Part shown: positions 17,101 to 25,032 of the stretch, in pieces | Position numbering within the stretch: the stretch's first letter is position 1 | How the letters are laid out: each line of letters opens with the position of its first letter | Source: Eupransor demetentiae | GTDB taxonomy: Bacteria; Bacillota; Bacilli; Lactobacillales; Lactobacillaceae | Direction: 5' to 3' | DNA: 64,000 nucleotides | NCBI RefSeq assembly: GCF_963930865.1 | Contig: NZ_CAWVOH010000002.1 | Span: 62,001 to 126,000, forward strand | Notes under the pieces: model-generated | Told to the model about the DNA's origin: nothing | Seen by the model: only the letters and a program-made list of their open reading frames with translations | The model's database searches: none | Program-made: the position numbers and the translations under genes

Positions 17101-17761
17101 ACCTGTTTTCGATGGTGCCACCGATGACGAAATTGAAGAAGCCATGGCCGAAGCTGGTTTGCCAGCCGATGGTAAGCAAGTGGTTTACGATGGTAAGACT
17201 GGTGAAGCCTTTGACAAGCGTGTTGCCGTTGGTATCATGCACTACTTGAAGTTGGCCCACATGGTTGACGATAAGATTCACGCCCGTTCAATCGGACCTT
17301 ACTCTCTTGTTACGCAGCAGCCTTTGGGTGGAAAAGCCCAGTTCGGTGGACAGCGTTTCGGAGAAATGGAAGTTTGGGCACTGGAAGCTTACGGTGCCGC
17401 CTACACCTTGCAAGAAATCTTGACTTACAAGTCTGATGATGTTGCTGGTCGTGTTAAGGTTTACGAATCAATCATCAAGGGTGAAGCCATTCCTAAGCCT
17501 GGTGTTCCTGAATCATTCCGAGTTTTGGTTAAGGAATTGCAGGCCCTTGGTTTGGACTTGCGCGTCTTGGATGACAAGAAGGAAGCTGTTGAACTCCGTC
17601 AAATGGACGAAGACGACTCCGTTTTGCCAGTTGACGCCCTTGAAAAGCTAGCTCGTACGAATCCTGATCTTTTGAACAAGGATGATGACGAAGTTAAGGC
17701 CGCCTTTACAAAAGTTGACTCAGATGAAAACGCTGAGCGCTCAACGAATAACGAAGAATAA
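14141..17761 (+). CDS. rpoB: DNA-directed RNA polymerase beta subunit
   Basis: A 1206-residue polymerase subunit forming one wall of the catalytic cleft. Recognisable blocks run in order: GRRSY-type N-terminus ([28 protein letters not shown]), the rifampicin-pocket region [61 protein letters not shown] [13 protein letters not shown], and [15 protein letters not shown] near the C-terminus. I choose GTG 14141 (giving MAGHLVKYG) with SD GAGGTGATC; GTG 14132 is possible but lies inside that SD. It is not linked to rplJ-rplL here; it has its own promoter and leader. rpoC follows after 22 bases. Confidence 0.97.
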   Translation: [1206 protein letters not shown]

Positions 17762-17783
17762 TTAAAGAAAGGTGAACCAATAG

Positions 17784-20700
17784 ATGGCAATCGATGTAAA
17801 TAAGTTCGAGAGTATGCAAATTGGTTTGGCTTCTCCTGACAAGATCCATGACTGGTCTCATGGTGAAGTTAAGAAGCCCGAAACCATTAACTATCGAACA
17901 CTTAAGCCTGAAAAAGATGGTTTGTTTGATGAACGAATTTTCGGACCTACCAAGGACTATGAATGTGCCTGTGGTAAGTACAAGCGAATCCGTTATAAGG
18001 GCATTGTCTGTGACCGCTGTGGCGTCGAAGTTACCTCTTCAAAGGTACGTCGCGAACGCATGGGTCACATTGAGCTAGCCGCTCCGGTTACTCACATTTG
18101 GTACTTCAAGGGAATCCCATCACGTATGGGCTTGGTCTTGGATATGTCACCACGTTCCCTCGAAGAAGTCATTTACTTTGCGTCATACGTCGTGGTTGAT
18201 CCAGGGGATGCTCCCGTGGAAAAGAAGCGTTTGTTGACTGAACGTGAATACCGCGAATTGAAGAAGGAATACGGTGCTAACTTTAAGGCGGGCATGGGTG
18301 CCGAAGCCATCAAGCAATTGTTGGCCGACGTTGACCTTGAAGCCGAAGCAACTGCCTTGAAGAAGGAATTGCAGGAAGCTACTGGTCAAAAGCGTGTTCG
18401 TGCTGTCCGTCGTTTGGACATCATCGAAGCCTTCTTGCAATCAGAAAACAAGCCAGAATGGATGGTTATGGAAGTTATTCCAGTTATCCCACCTGACTTG
18501 CGTCCAATGGTTCAGTTGGAAGGTGGCCGTTTCGCCACTTCTGATTTGAACGATTTGTACCGTCGTGTTATCAACCGTAACAACCGTTTGAAGCGTTTGT
18601 TCGATTTGAATGCCCCTGGCATCATCGTGCAAAACGAAAAGCGTATGTTGCAAGAAGCCGTTGATGCTTTGATGGATAACGGTCGTCGTGGCCGTCCTGT
18701 TGCCGGTCCTGGTAACCGTCCTTTGAAGTCACTTTCCCACATGTTGAAGGGAAAGCAAGGTCGTTTCCGTCAAAACTTGCTGGGTAAGCGTGTTGATTAC
18801 TCAGGACGTTCCGTTATCGATGTTGGACCTTTCTTGAAGATGAACCAGATGGGACTTCCACGTCCAATGGCCATCGAATTGTTCCGTCCATTCATCATGC
18901 GTGAATTGACGAAGCGTGGTTTGGCTGGCAACGTTAAGTCAGCTAAGCGCAAGATTGACAAGGCTGACGAAGATGTTATGGATGTTTTGGAAGATGTTAT
19001 CCAAGAACACCCAGTGCTTTTGAACCGAGCACCTACCTTGCACCGTTTGGGAATTCAGGCCTTTGAACCAGTTTTGGTTTCTGGTAAGGCCATGCGTTTG
19101 CACCCATTGATCTGTGAAGCGTATAACGCCGATTTTGATGGTGATCAGATGGCCATTCACGTGCCTTTGTCTGATGAAGCGCAAGCTGAATCCCGTTTGC
19201 TAATGTTGGCCGCAGGTCACATTTTGGCACCTAAGGATGGTAAGCCAATCGTTACGCCTTCTCAGGATATGGTTATTGGTAACTACTACCTAACCACTGA
19301 AGAAGAAGGCCGCGAAGGCGAAGGCATGATCTTCTCATCTGTTGATGAAGCTCGTTTGGCCTTTGAAAACCACTTGGTTCACTATCACACGCGTGTGGGT
19401 ATCCAAACTTCTTCATTCCCTGAAGAAAAGCCATTTACCCCAGAACAACGCGAAAAGATTATGGTTACTTCCGTTGGTAAGCTCTTCTTCAACGAAATCT
19501 TGCCAAAGGACTTCCCATACATCAACGAACCATCTGATGAAAACTTTAACGCTATCTCAGATGACTTCTTCATGGATGCTGGTGAAGATATTCATGATTT
19601 CTTGAAGCAACAAGACATCATCAAGCCTTTCAAGAAGGGCTTCTTGGCCGACATCATTGCGGCAGTCTACAAGCGCTACAAGGTTACTGAAACTTCATTG
19701 CTTTTGGATCGCATGAAGGATCTCGGTTACGACATCTCAACCAAGTCTGGTTTGACGGTTGCCATGACCGATGTTACTGAATTGTCTGACAAGCCTGAAA
19801 TCTTGGAAAACGCCCACAAGGAAGTTGCCCAAGTTACCAAGCAGTTCCGTCGTGGTTTGATTACCGACGCCGAACGTTACCAGCGTGTTATCGACATCTG
19901 GTCAAAGGCTAAGGATGTCATCCAAGACGAATTGATTCAAAGTTTCGACCTTAAGAACCCTATCTTTATGATGCAGGATTCTGGAGCTCGTGGTAACATT
20001 TCGAACTTCGTTCAGTTGGCCGGAATGCGTGGTTTGATGGCCGGACCTGGTGGTAAGATCATCGAATTGCCCGTTACTTCAAACTTCCGTGATGGTTTGA
20101 CTGTTATGGAAATGTTTATCTCGACCCACGGTGCCCGTAAGGGAATGTCTGATACGGCCCTTAAGACGGCCAACTCAGGTTACTTGACTCGTCGTTTGGT
20201 CGATGTTGCCCAGGACGTTATCGTTCGTGAATACGACAACGGTTCAGATCGTGGTGTTGCTGTGCGTGCCATCATGGATGGAACTTCAGTTGTTGAACCA
20301 CTTTACGATCGTATCCTTGGTCGTTACGCAATGAAGACGGTTGTTGATCCTAAGACTGGTGAAGTTATCGTTCCTCGTAACGAAATGATTGACGAAGATG
20401 TTGCCAAGAAGATTGTTGCGGCAGGTATCGAAGAAGTAACCATTCGTTCTGTCTTCACTTCAACCACTGAACACGGTGTTTCAGTTATGGACTACGGTCG
20501 TAACTTGGCTACTGGTGAAGAAGTTGAAGTTGGTGAAGCTGTTGGAACGGTTGCCGCTCAGTCAATCGGTGAACCTGGTACTCAGTTGACCATGCGTAAC
20601 TTCCACACGGGTGGTGTTGCCGGTGGAAACGATATCACGCAAGGTTTGCCTCGTGTGCAGGAAATTGTTGAAGCTCGTATCCCTAAGGGACGTGCTGAAA

Positions 20701-21443
20701 TTTCTGAAGTCACTGGTAAGATTACAACCATTGAAGAAAACCCAGCAGAACGCACTAAGACAGTTACCATCGAAGGTGAGACCGATACTCGTTCTTACAC
20801 TTTGCCATTGACTGCTCGTATGCGTTTCGGTGAAGGGGACAGCATCAAGCGTGGAGAAGCCATCAACGAAGGACCTATTGATCCTAAGGAATTGTTGGCC
20901 GTTACCGACACCTTGACGACTGAATCTTACATGCTTTCTGAAATCCAGAAGGTTTACCGTTTGCAGGGTATTGAAGTGTCCGATAAGCACATCGAAGTTA
21001 TGATTCGTCAGATGTTGCGTAAGGTTCGCGTCATGGATCCAGGTCAAACTGATCTTTTGCCAGGTACTTTGATGGATATCGCGGACTTCCAGCGTGCCAA
21101 CGAACCAGCCCTCTTTGCAGGTAAGGTTCCAGCCACTGCTCGTCCAGTCTTGCTTGGTATCACCAAGGCTGCCTTGGAGACCAACTCATTCTTGTCTGCT
21201 GCATCATTCCAAGAAACTACTCGTGTCTTGACTGATGCTGCTATCCGCGGCAAGAACGATCCACTTGTTGGATTGAAGGAAAACGTCATTATCGGTAAGA
21301 TCATTCCTGCCGGTACTGGTATGGCCGAATACCGTCGCATTAAGCCAAAGGTAATCGGAGAAGTTGTTGCTAGTCCGGATGATGAAAATCCAGATGAATT
21401 GCCAAGCTTGGACGATGTTGCCCAAGCCATGGATAACAACTAA
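17784..21443 (+). CDS. rpoC: DNA-directed RNA polymerase beta' subunit
   Basis: A 1219-residue catalytic subunit. The N-terminal zinc-binding module is intact (YECACGKYKR...GIVCDRCGVEVT, four Cys). The active-site Mg-binding motif NADFDGDQMA lies near residue 454. The bridge-helix and trigger-loop region is present (GARGNISNFVQLAGMRGLMA; AQSIGEPGTQLTMRNFHTGG). It ends in DDVAQAMDNN. SD AAAGGTGA before ATG 17784. It is co-transcribed with rpoB and followed by a terminator. Length matches lactic-acid-bacterial RpoC. Confidence 0.97.
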   Translation: MAIDVNKFESMQIGLASPDKIHDWSHGEVKKPETINYRTLKPEKDGLFDERIFGPTKDYECACGKYKRIRYKGIVCDRCGVEVTSSKVRRERMGHIELAAPVTHIWYFKGIPSRMGLVLDMSPRSLEEVIYFASYVVVDPGDAPVEKKRLLTEREYRELKKEYGANFKAGMGAEAIKQLLADVDLEAEATALKKELQEATGQKRVRAVRRLDIIEAFLQSENKPEWMVMEVIPVIPPDLRPMVQLEGGRFATSDLNDLYRRVINRNNRLKRLFDLNAPGIIVQNEKRMLQEAVDALMDNGRRGRPVAGPGNRPLKSLSHMLKGKQGRFRQNLLGKRVDYSGRSVIDVGPFLKMNQMGLPRPMAIELFRPFIMRELTKRGLAGNVKSAKRKIDKADEDVMDVLEDVIQEHPVLLNRAPTLHRLGIQAFEPVLVSGKAMRLHPLICEAYNADFDGDQMAIHVPLSDEAQAESRLLMLAAGHILAPKDGKPIVTPSQDMVIGNYYLTTEEEGREGEGMIFSSVDEARLAFENHLVHYHTRVGIQTSSFPEEKPFTPEQREKIMVTSVGKLFFNEILPKDFPYINEPSDENFNAISDDFFMDAGEDIHDFLKQQDIIKPFKKGFLADIIAAVYKRYKVTETSLLLDRMKDLGYDISTKSGLTVAMTDVTELSDKPEILENAHKEVAQVTKQFRRGLITDAERYQRVIDIWSKAKDVIQDELIQSFDLKNPIFMMQDSGARGNISNFVQLAGMRGLMAGPGGKIIELPVTSNFRDGLTVMEMFISTHGARKGMSDTALKTANSGYLTRRLVDVAQDVIVREYDNGSDRGVAVRAIMDGTSVVEPLYDRILGRYAMKTVVDPKTGEVIVPRNEMIDEDVAKKIVAAGIEEVTIRSVFTSTTEHGVSVMDYGRNLATGEEVEVGEAVGTVAAQSIGEPGTQLTMRNFHTGGVAGGNDITQGLPRVQEIVEARIPKGRAEISEVTGKITTIEENPAERTKTVTIEGETDTRSYTLPLTARMRFGEGDSIKRGEAINEGPIDPKELLAVTDTLTTESYMLSEIQKVYRLQGIEVSDKHIEVMIRQMLRKVRVMDPGQTDLLPGTLMDIADFQRANEPALFAGKVPATARPVLLGITKAALETNSFLSAASFQETTRVLTDAAIRGKNDPLVGLKENVIIGKIIPAGTGMAEYRRIKPKVIGEVVASPDDENPDELPSLDDVAQAMDNN

Positions 21444-21456
21444 TTAAATTTCCAGG

Positions 21457-21485
21457 AAAATGCTAGCGTAAGCTAGCATTTTTTC
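21457..21485 (+). terminator. Terminator after rpoC
   Basis: AATGCTAGC (21459-21467), GTAA, GCTAGCATT (21472-21480), T tract. Confidence 0.93.
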
Positions 21486-21539
21486 TTTGTCCCGGTAAAA
21501 TAGATAAAAGAAGTTACTCGATTTAAAAAGGAGAGCAGC

Positions 21540-22007
21540 ATGCCAGCTTCACATCACGATTTCAAAATTAATTGGGTTCCCTGGGTTCGCAATCTGTCTG
21601 TCAAAAAGGCTTGGACGCTAATCATCGTACCCATCGTGATTCTAGTCATTGCATTTGTTTTTCGAATTGTTCGTGGCCACAATGTCTTTGATCCAGACTG
21701 GTTTCTATTTTGCTTTAGCCTCTACTTTGTTTGGACTTTCTCACCAGCCGGCGAACAGCTCAACTACCGGGTGATGCCCAAAAGCAAGCCTCACTATGCC
21801 TACCAATTAACGACTTGGTCCCAATGGCGCTGGGCTGTAATTATGTCCGTGGCCTTCTTTGTGATTTCAATGCTGATCTGGCCGCCACTGAAGCAGGCTT
21901 GGATTGCCGCCCATATGATGGGATCGGTCCTAGTTGGCTTTATTCTAATGTGGGCCTGGCGTTGGTGGCGCGTTATTCGTCGCTATCTCAAGAATAAGAA
22001 CCGTTAA
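21540..22007 (+). CDS. Uncharacterised membrane protein, 155 residues
   Basis: I do not recognise a named family. The protein has about four hydrophobic segments (about residues 24-44, 50-68, 97-115, 120-140) and a Trp/Arg-rich basic C-terminus (WRWWRVIRRYLKNKN), with charge bias placing N- and C-termini inside. SD AAAGGAG precedes ATG. Possible -10 TAAAAT near 21494. It sits alone between rpoC and the mrnC-rlmB-sigH group, at a position where many Firmicutes have cysS; it is not related to cysS. Confidence 0.6.
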   Translation: MPASHHDFKINWVPWVRNLSVKKAWTLIIVPIVILVIAFVFRIVRGHNVFDPDWFLFCFSLYFVWTFSPAGEQLNYRVMPKSKPHYAYQLTTWSQWRWAVIMSVAFFVISMLIWPPLKQAWIAAHMMGSVLVGFILMWAWRWWRVIRRYLKNKNR

Positions 22008-22035
22008 TTATGCCGTGGGTGTTGGTCCTTGTGCC

Positions 22036-22095
22036 ACATTCCTATTCAAGGAATGTTTGACCCTTTAAACTAAAACATGTTCGTACAAGGAATGT
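22036..22095 (+). repeat. Two imperfect palindromes 39 bp apart upstream of mrnC
   Basis: ACATTCC-N7-GGAATGT (22036-22056) is a perfect 7-bp inverted repeat. A degenerate copy, ACAT-GTTC-...-GGAATGT (22075-22095), follows; the GGAATGT arms start 39 bp apart. They may form RNA hairpins in the mrnC leader or bind a dimeric regulator. I could not place a convincing promoter here. Confidence 0.4.
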
Positions 22096-22134
22096 TTTGG
22101 TGACACGAATTAAAGAAATGTTGAGGTCCCAAAC

Positions 22135-22536
22135 TTGGATTATGAACAAATGAACGGGTTGTCGCTTGCTTATATCGGCGATGCAGTTTATGAAGTAGCA
22201 GTGCGTAAGCATTTACTGGAATTGGGATTTACCAAGGTCAATGCCATGCAAAAACACAGCCGCCACTACGTTTCGGCTAAGGCTCATGCTGCTATTTACG
22301 CGGTAATGGAAGCCGATGGTCTTTTAAAAGAAAATGAAATGACTTACTTTAAGCGAGGGCGCAACGCCAAGTCCCACACCTCGGCCAAGCACACAGAAGT
22401 GATTAAATACCGGATTTCGACGGGAATTGAAGCCATGTTCGGCTATCTCTACTTATCGGGACAGATGAATCGCTTCGACGAATTGATGAACTGGATTTTT
22501 GCTGCGGTTGAAGATGGAAGGGCACGCTATGAGTAA
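22135..22536 (+). CDS. mrnC: Mini-ribonuclease III
   Basis: A 133-residue RNase III catalytic domain without the double-stranded-RNA-binding domain. It shows LSLAYIGDAVYEVAVRKHLL (the RNase III signature with the acidic residues for Mg) and ...KRGRNAKSHTSAK plus EAMFGYLYLSGQ with the second acidic site. It matures 23S rRNA ends in Firmicutes. The start is TTG 22135 with SD GAGGT; an ATG five codons on has no SD. The stop overlaps rlmB by 8 bases, so the two rRNA-processing genes are coupled. Confidence 0.9.
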   Translation: MDYEQMNGLSLAYIGDAVYEVAVRKHLLELGFTKVNAMQKHSRHYVSAKAHAAIYAVMEADGLLKENEMTYFKRGRNAKSHTSAKHTEVIKYRISTGIEAMFGYLYLSGQMNRFDELMNWIFAAVEDGRARYE

Positions 22537-23278
22537 GGAAAATCAAACGAATTTTATTTACGGCCACTATGCGGCGGTTGAAGTTTTAAAGAGCCAACAA
22601 GACATTAACAAGGTTTGGTTGCAGACTGGTTTAAACGACAAGATTCGAAACGAAGTTTTGTCCTTGGCTAAAAAGCGTAAGCTAGTTGTCCAACAAACGC
22701 CTAAGGCTAAGCTGGACGAATTGACTGATGGAGCCAATCACCAAGGGGTTGTCGTATCGCTTTCCGCCTACGAATACGCCACGATGGAGGAGTTGTTTGC
22801 CAAGGCTAAGGAGGCGGGCGAAGCGCCTTTCTTCTTGATTTTGGACAACATCGAGGATCCCCATAACTTGGGTTCGATTTTGCGTACCGCGGATGCTGGT
22901 GGCGTGCATGGAATCATTATTCCTAAGCGCCGCGCCGTGCAATTAACCGGGACGGTGGCGAAGACCTCAACGGGTGCCATTGAACACGTGCCGGTTTGCC
23001 GGGTTACGAACTTGGCTCAGACCGTCGAAGCGCTTAAAAAAGAAGGTTTGTGGATTTTTGGCACCGATATGGCCGGCGAGGATTACCGTCGTTGGGACGC
23101 TAAGGGTCCGACCGCACTAATTATTGGAAACGAAGGGAAGGGCATTTCACCCCTTCTAAAGAAGAAAGTTGACGGAATGTTGACGATTCCGATGATTGGC
23201 CACGTCCAGAGTTTAAATGCTAGTGTTGCTGCTTCATTACTGATTTATCAAGGATATAACTCGCGTCATCCCCTCTAA
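22529..23278 (+). CDS. rlmB: 23S rRNA 2'-O-methyltransferase, SpoU/TrmH family (RlmB-like)
   Basis: A 249-residue SPOUT methyltransferase. The N-terminal substrate-binding domain begins NFIYGHYAAVEVL. The C-terminal knot domain has motif 1 LDNIEDPHNLGSILRTADAGG, motif 2 LIIGNEGKGIS and motif 3 IPMIGHVQSLNASVAASLLIYQ. RlmB methylates a guanosine in the peptidyl-transferase loop of 23S rRNA; the family has several members, so the exact base is by analogy to the mrnC-rlmB gene order. Start ATG 22529 overlaps the mrnC stop. Confidence 0.88.
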   Translation: MSKENQTNFIYGHYAAVEVLKSQQDINKVWLQTGLNDKIRNEVLSLAKKRKLVVQQTPKAKLDELTDGANHQGVVVSLSAYEYATMEELFAKAKEAGEAPFFLILDNIEDPHNLGSILRTADAGGVHGIIIPKRRAVQLTGTVAKTSTGAIEHVPVCRVTNLAQTVEALKKEGLWIFGTDMAGEDYRRWDAKGPTALIIGNEGKGISPLLKKKVDGMLTIPMIGHVQSLNASVAASLLIYQGYNSRHPL

Positions 23279-23302
23279 ACATCGTTTATAGGGAGAAGGA
23301 AA

Positions 23303-23848
23303 ATGCAGGATCGTTTACGTGCCGTTGTTGTCGCAGCTAAGAAGGGGCATCAGTGTGCCTATCCAGTTTTAATTCATCATTTGCGGGGCTTGATATATAA
23401 AGTGCACCATCGCAAAGTCGCTGGACAAATCCGCTTGGATGACTGGTTTTCAGAAGCGCTCGAGTTGCTACTCAAGTGCATTCGCCGTTATGACCTCAAT
23501 AAGAAGAGCGCGAAGTTTTCAACCTACTTCACCACGGCTTTGACTAACCGTGCGACGGATTTAATCCGCCAATACTACACGGGTAAAGCGCGTTTCCGCC
23601 AGGAAATGCTTTCCCAGGATAGTGAGGATTTTCAGGGTTTGGAGATTGGAACGGATGGCTTGAATCCGGAAAAGCTCTACTTGATTCGAGAAGGAATCGG
23701 TCAGCTGGACTTGGCTGACACGGCGGATTTTCGAGCAGCAGTGCGTTTCTTGATTGGTCTGGAGGTCAACGGCCCCAAGCAAAGAACAACGCGCCGTTTC
23801 GGTCAAATGCAATATCGTTTTAAACAAGCACTACGCGCGGCTATTTGA
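23303..23848 (+). CDS. sigH: SigH/ComX-type alternative sigma factor
   Basis: A 181-residue protein with a sigma-70 region 2: DDWFSEALELLLKCIRRYDLNKKSAKFSTYFTTALTNRATDLIRQYY (about residues 46-92). Region 4 is weak, as in the divergent SigH/ComX group. In lactobacilli sigH sits, as here, between rlmB and rpmG-secE-nusG and controls late competence genes; in this organism the role is inferred from family and synteny. SD GGGAGAAGG. The window also contains an EndA-like nuclease, but no DNA-uptake operon. Confidence 0.75.
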   Translation: MQDRLRAVVVAAKKGHQCAYPVLIHHLRGLIYKVHHRKVAGQIRLDDWFSEALELLLKCIRRYDLNKKSAKFSTYFTTALTNRATDLIRQYYTGKARFRQEMLSQDSEDFQGLEIGTDGLNPEKLYLIREGIGQLDLADTADFRAAVRFLIGLEVNGPKQRTTRRFGQMQYRFKQALRAAI

Positions 23849-23897
23849 TATTTAGCCGGGCAAATGTTACTATACTTTGAAGAACGGAGGCCCAACT

Positions 23898-24047
23898 ATG
23901 GCAAGTCAAAAAGGTTCCTTAGCCTGTACGGTTTGTGGATCACGTAACTACACGGTGACTTTGTCCAAGGACCGCACCGAACGATTGACGGTAAAGAAGT
24001 ACTGCCCACACTGTGGTAAGCACACCGTCCACCAACAAACTAAGTAA
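23898..24047 (+). CDS. rpmG: 50S ribosomal protein L33
   Basis: A 49-residue zinc-ribbon ribosomal protein: CTVCGSRNYTV and YCPHCGKHTVHQ hold two CxxC pairs. The ATG at 23898 is preceded by ACGGAGG. This is the small L33 gene that regularly precedes secE in Firmicutes. secE follows after 11 bases. Confidence 0.93.
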   Translation: MASQKGSLACTVCGSRNYTVTLSKDRTERLTVKKYCPHCGKHTVHQQTK

Positions 24048-24058
24048 GGGTAGAGAAA

Positions 24059-24235
24059 ATGATTACTTATTTTAAGAACGTTGCTAATGAAATGCGTAAG
24101 GTCTCATGGTTGAATTTGGACCAAACGACTAAGGAAACGACAGCTGTGATTTCAATCTCCATTGCTTTTGCCCTGTTCTTGGGTGCATCCGACTGGTTGT
24201 TGCAGGCACTTTTCGACTTCATTCTGGCACATTAA
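24059..24235 (+). CDS. secE: Preprotein translocase subunit SecE
   Basis: A 58-residue single-span membrane protein. The amphipathic N-terminal part is YFKNVANEMRKVSWLNLDQTTKET, the conserved SecE cytoplasmic helix, followed by one membrane segment (about residues 28-55). It clamps the two halves of SecY. SD GTAGAG is modest. It lies between rpmG and nusG in the standard order. Confidence 0.93.
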   Translation: MITYFKNVANEMRKVSWLNLDQTTKETTAVISISIAFALFLGASDWLLQALFDFILAH

Positions 24236-24270
24236 TCAGATTTATAGTATACTTGCCTCAGCGCGAGAAG

Positions 24271-24291
24271 GAGCTTTTAAAGCTCTTTTTT
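24271..24291 (+). terminator. Weak terminator-like hairpin between secE and nusG
   Basis: GAGCTT-TTA-AAGCTC (24271-24285) followed by six T. It is short and inside a normally continuous operon, so it may only attenuate. Confidence 0.5.
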
Positions 24292-24302
24292 ATTTACCAA
24301 TA

Positions 24303-24337
24303 AAAGGAGGAAGGCACGCTAGTGCCGGCATTTTACA
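24303..24337 (+). promoter_or_regulatory. nusG ribosome-binding region with hairpin spacer
   Basis: The only strong SD, AAAGGAGGAAGG (24303-24314), lies 25 or more bases before the nusG ATG. Between them is a 5-bp hairpin, GGCAC-GCTA-GTGCC (24313-24326). No other in-frame start exists after the TAG at 24320-24322. Folding of the hairpin would shorten the effective spacing to about 11-13 bases. Confidence 0.5.
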
Positions 24338-24913
24338 ATGACAGAATCAGACGAAATCGAAAAGGCTTGGTTTGTGGTCCACACTTATTCAGGATACGAA
24401 CACAAGGTTAAGGCCAACTTGGAATCACGTACTCAGACGATGGGGATGACGGAACAAATTTTCCGTATTTTGGTTCCAGAACAAGAAGTAACCACTGTTC
24501 AAGATGGTGAAGTTAAGACTTCTGTGGAAAATGATTTCCCTGGTTATGTTTTGGTTGAAATGGCCACTCCACAAGACGGCAACATGACCGATGAAGCTTG
24601 GTATGTTGTTCGTAACACGCCTGGCGTTACTGGTTTCTTGGGCTCTCACGGTGCCGGTTCAAAGCCTAACTCACTTTTGCCAGAAGAAGTTGAATTGTTG
24701 ATGAAGCGTATGGGCATGACCACGCGCGAAGTTGTCGACCTGGACGTTGAAGTTGGCCAGACCATCAAGATTGTCAACGGACCTTTCAATGGTATGGAAG
24801 GAATCGTTACCTCCATTGATGCTGAAAAGCAAAGTTTGGAAGCAACGGTGGAAGTCTTCGGTCGTGAAACGCCTACGGAACTTGCCTTTAACGACGTTGA
24901 TGTTAACATCTAA
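24338..24913 (+). CDS. nusG: Transcription termination/antitermination factor NusG
   Basis: A 191-residue elongation factor. The NGN domain starts KAWFVVHTYSGYEHKVKANLESR and includes FPGYVLVEM and VRNTPGVTGFLG. The C-terminal KOW domain (about residues 138-170) has VGQTIKIVNGPFNGMEGIVTSID. It binds the beta' clamp and links RNA polymerase to Rho or ribosomes. Start choice is forced (see the ribosome-binding entry). Followed by a terminator, so rplK has a separate transcript start. Confidence 0.96.
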   Translation: MTESDEIEKAWFVVHTYSGYEHKVKANLESRTQTMGMTEQIFRILVPEQEVTTVQDGEVKTSVENDFPGYVLVEMATPQDGNMTDEAWYVVRNTPGVTGFLGSHGAGSKPNSLLPEEVELLMKRMGMTTREVVDLDVEVGQTIKIVNGPFNGMEGIVTSIDAEKQSLEATVEVFGRETPTELAFNDVDVNI

Positions 24914-24921
24914 ATCTTAAG

Positions 24922-24950
24922 AGCAGCCTTGTTTAGGGCTGCTTTTTTTG
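24922..24950 (+). terminator. Terminator after nusG
   Basis: AGCAGCC (24922-24928), loop TTGTTTA, GGGCTGCT (24936-24943), T tract of seven. Confidence 0.92.
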
Positions 24951-24979
24951 TTATCATAATAAGGCATGCCAAAGGCATG

Positions 24980-25013
24980 TGTGGAAGCAGCACTAAAGCT
25001 GCGCTCTACCACA
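24980..25013 (+). promoter_or_regulatory. Hairpin in the rplK leader (possible L1-binding site)
   Basis: TGTGG (24980-24984) pairs with CCACA (25009-25013); inside, AA opposite GCTCTA forms an asymmetric loop, then GCAGC/GCTGC with loop ACTAAA. L1 represses its own operon through an irregular hairpin in this position in other bacteria. Structural match is suggestive only. A possible -10 CATAAT is at 24955-24960. Confidence 0.4.
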
Positions 25014-25032
25014 ACACGAGGAGGAAATAATC

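Noticed and set aside
20562..21047. Long minus-strand frame of 161 codons inside rpoC, and similar frames inside rpoB, dnaX and metG
   Set aside because: Shadows of strongly coded plus-strand genes; no SD, no family resemblance.
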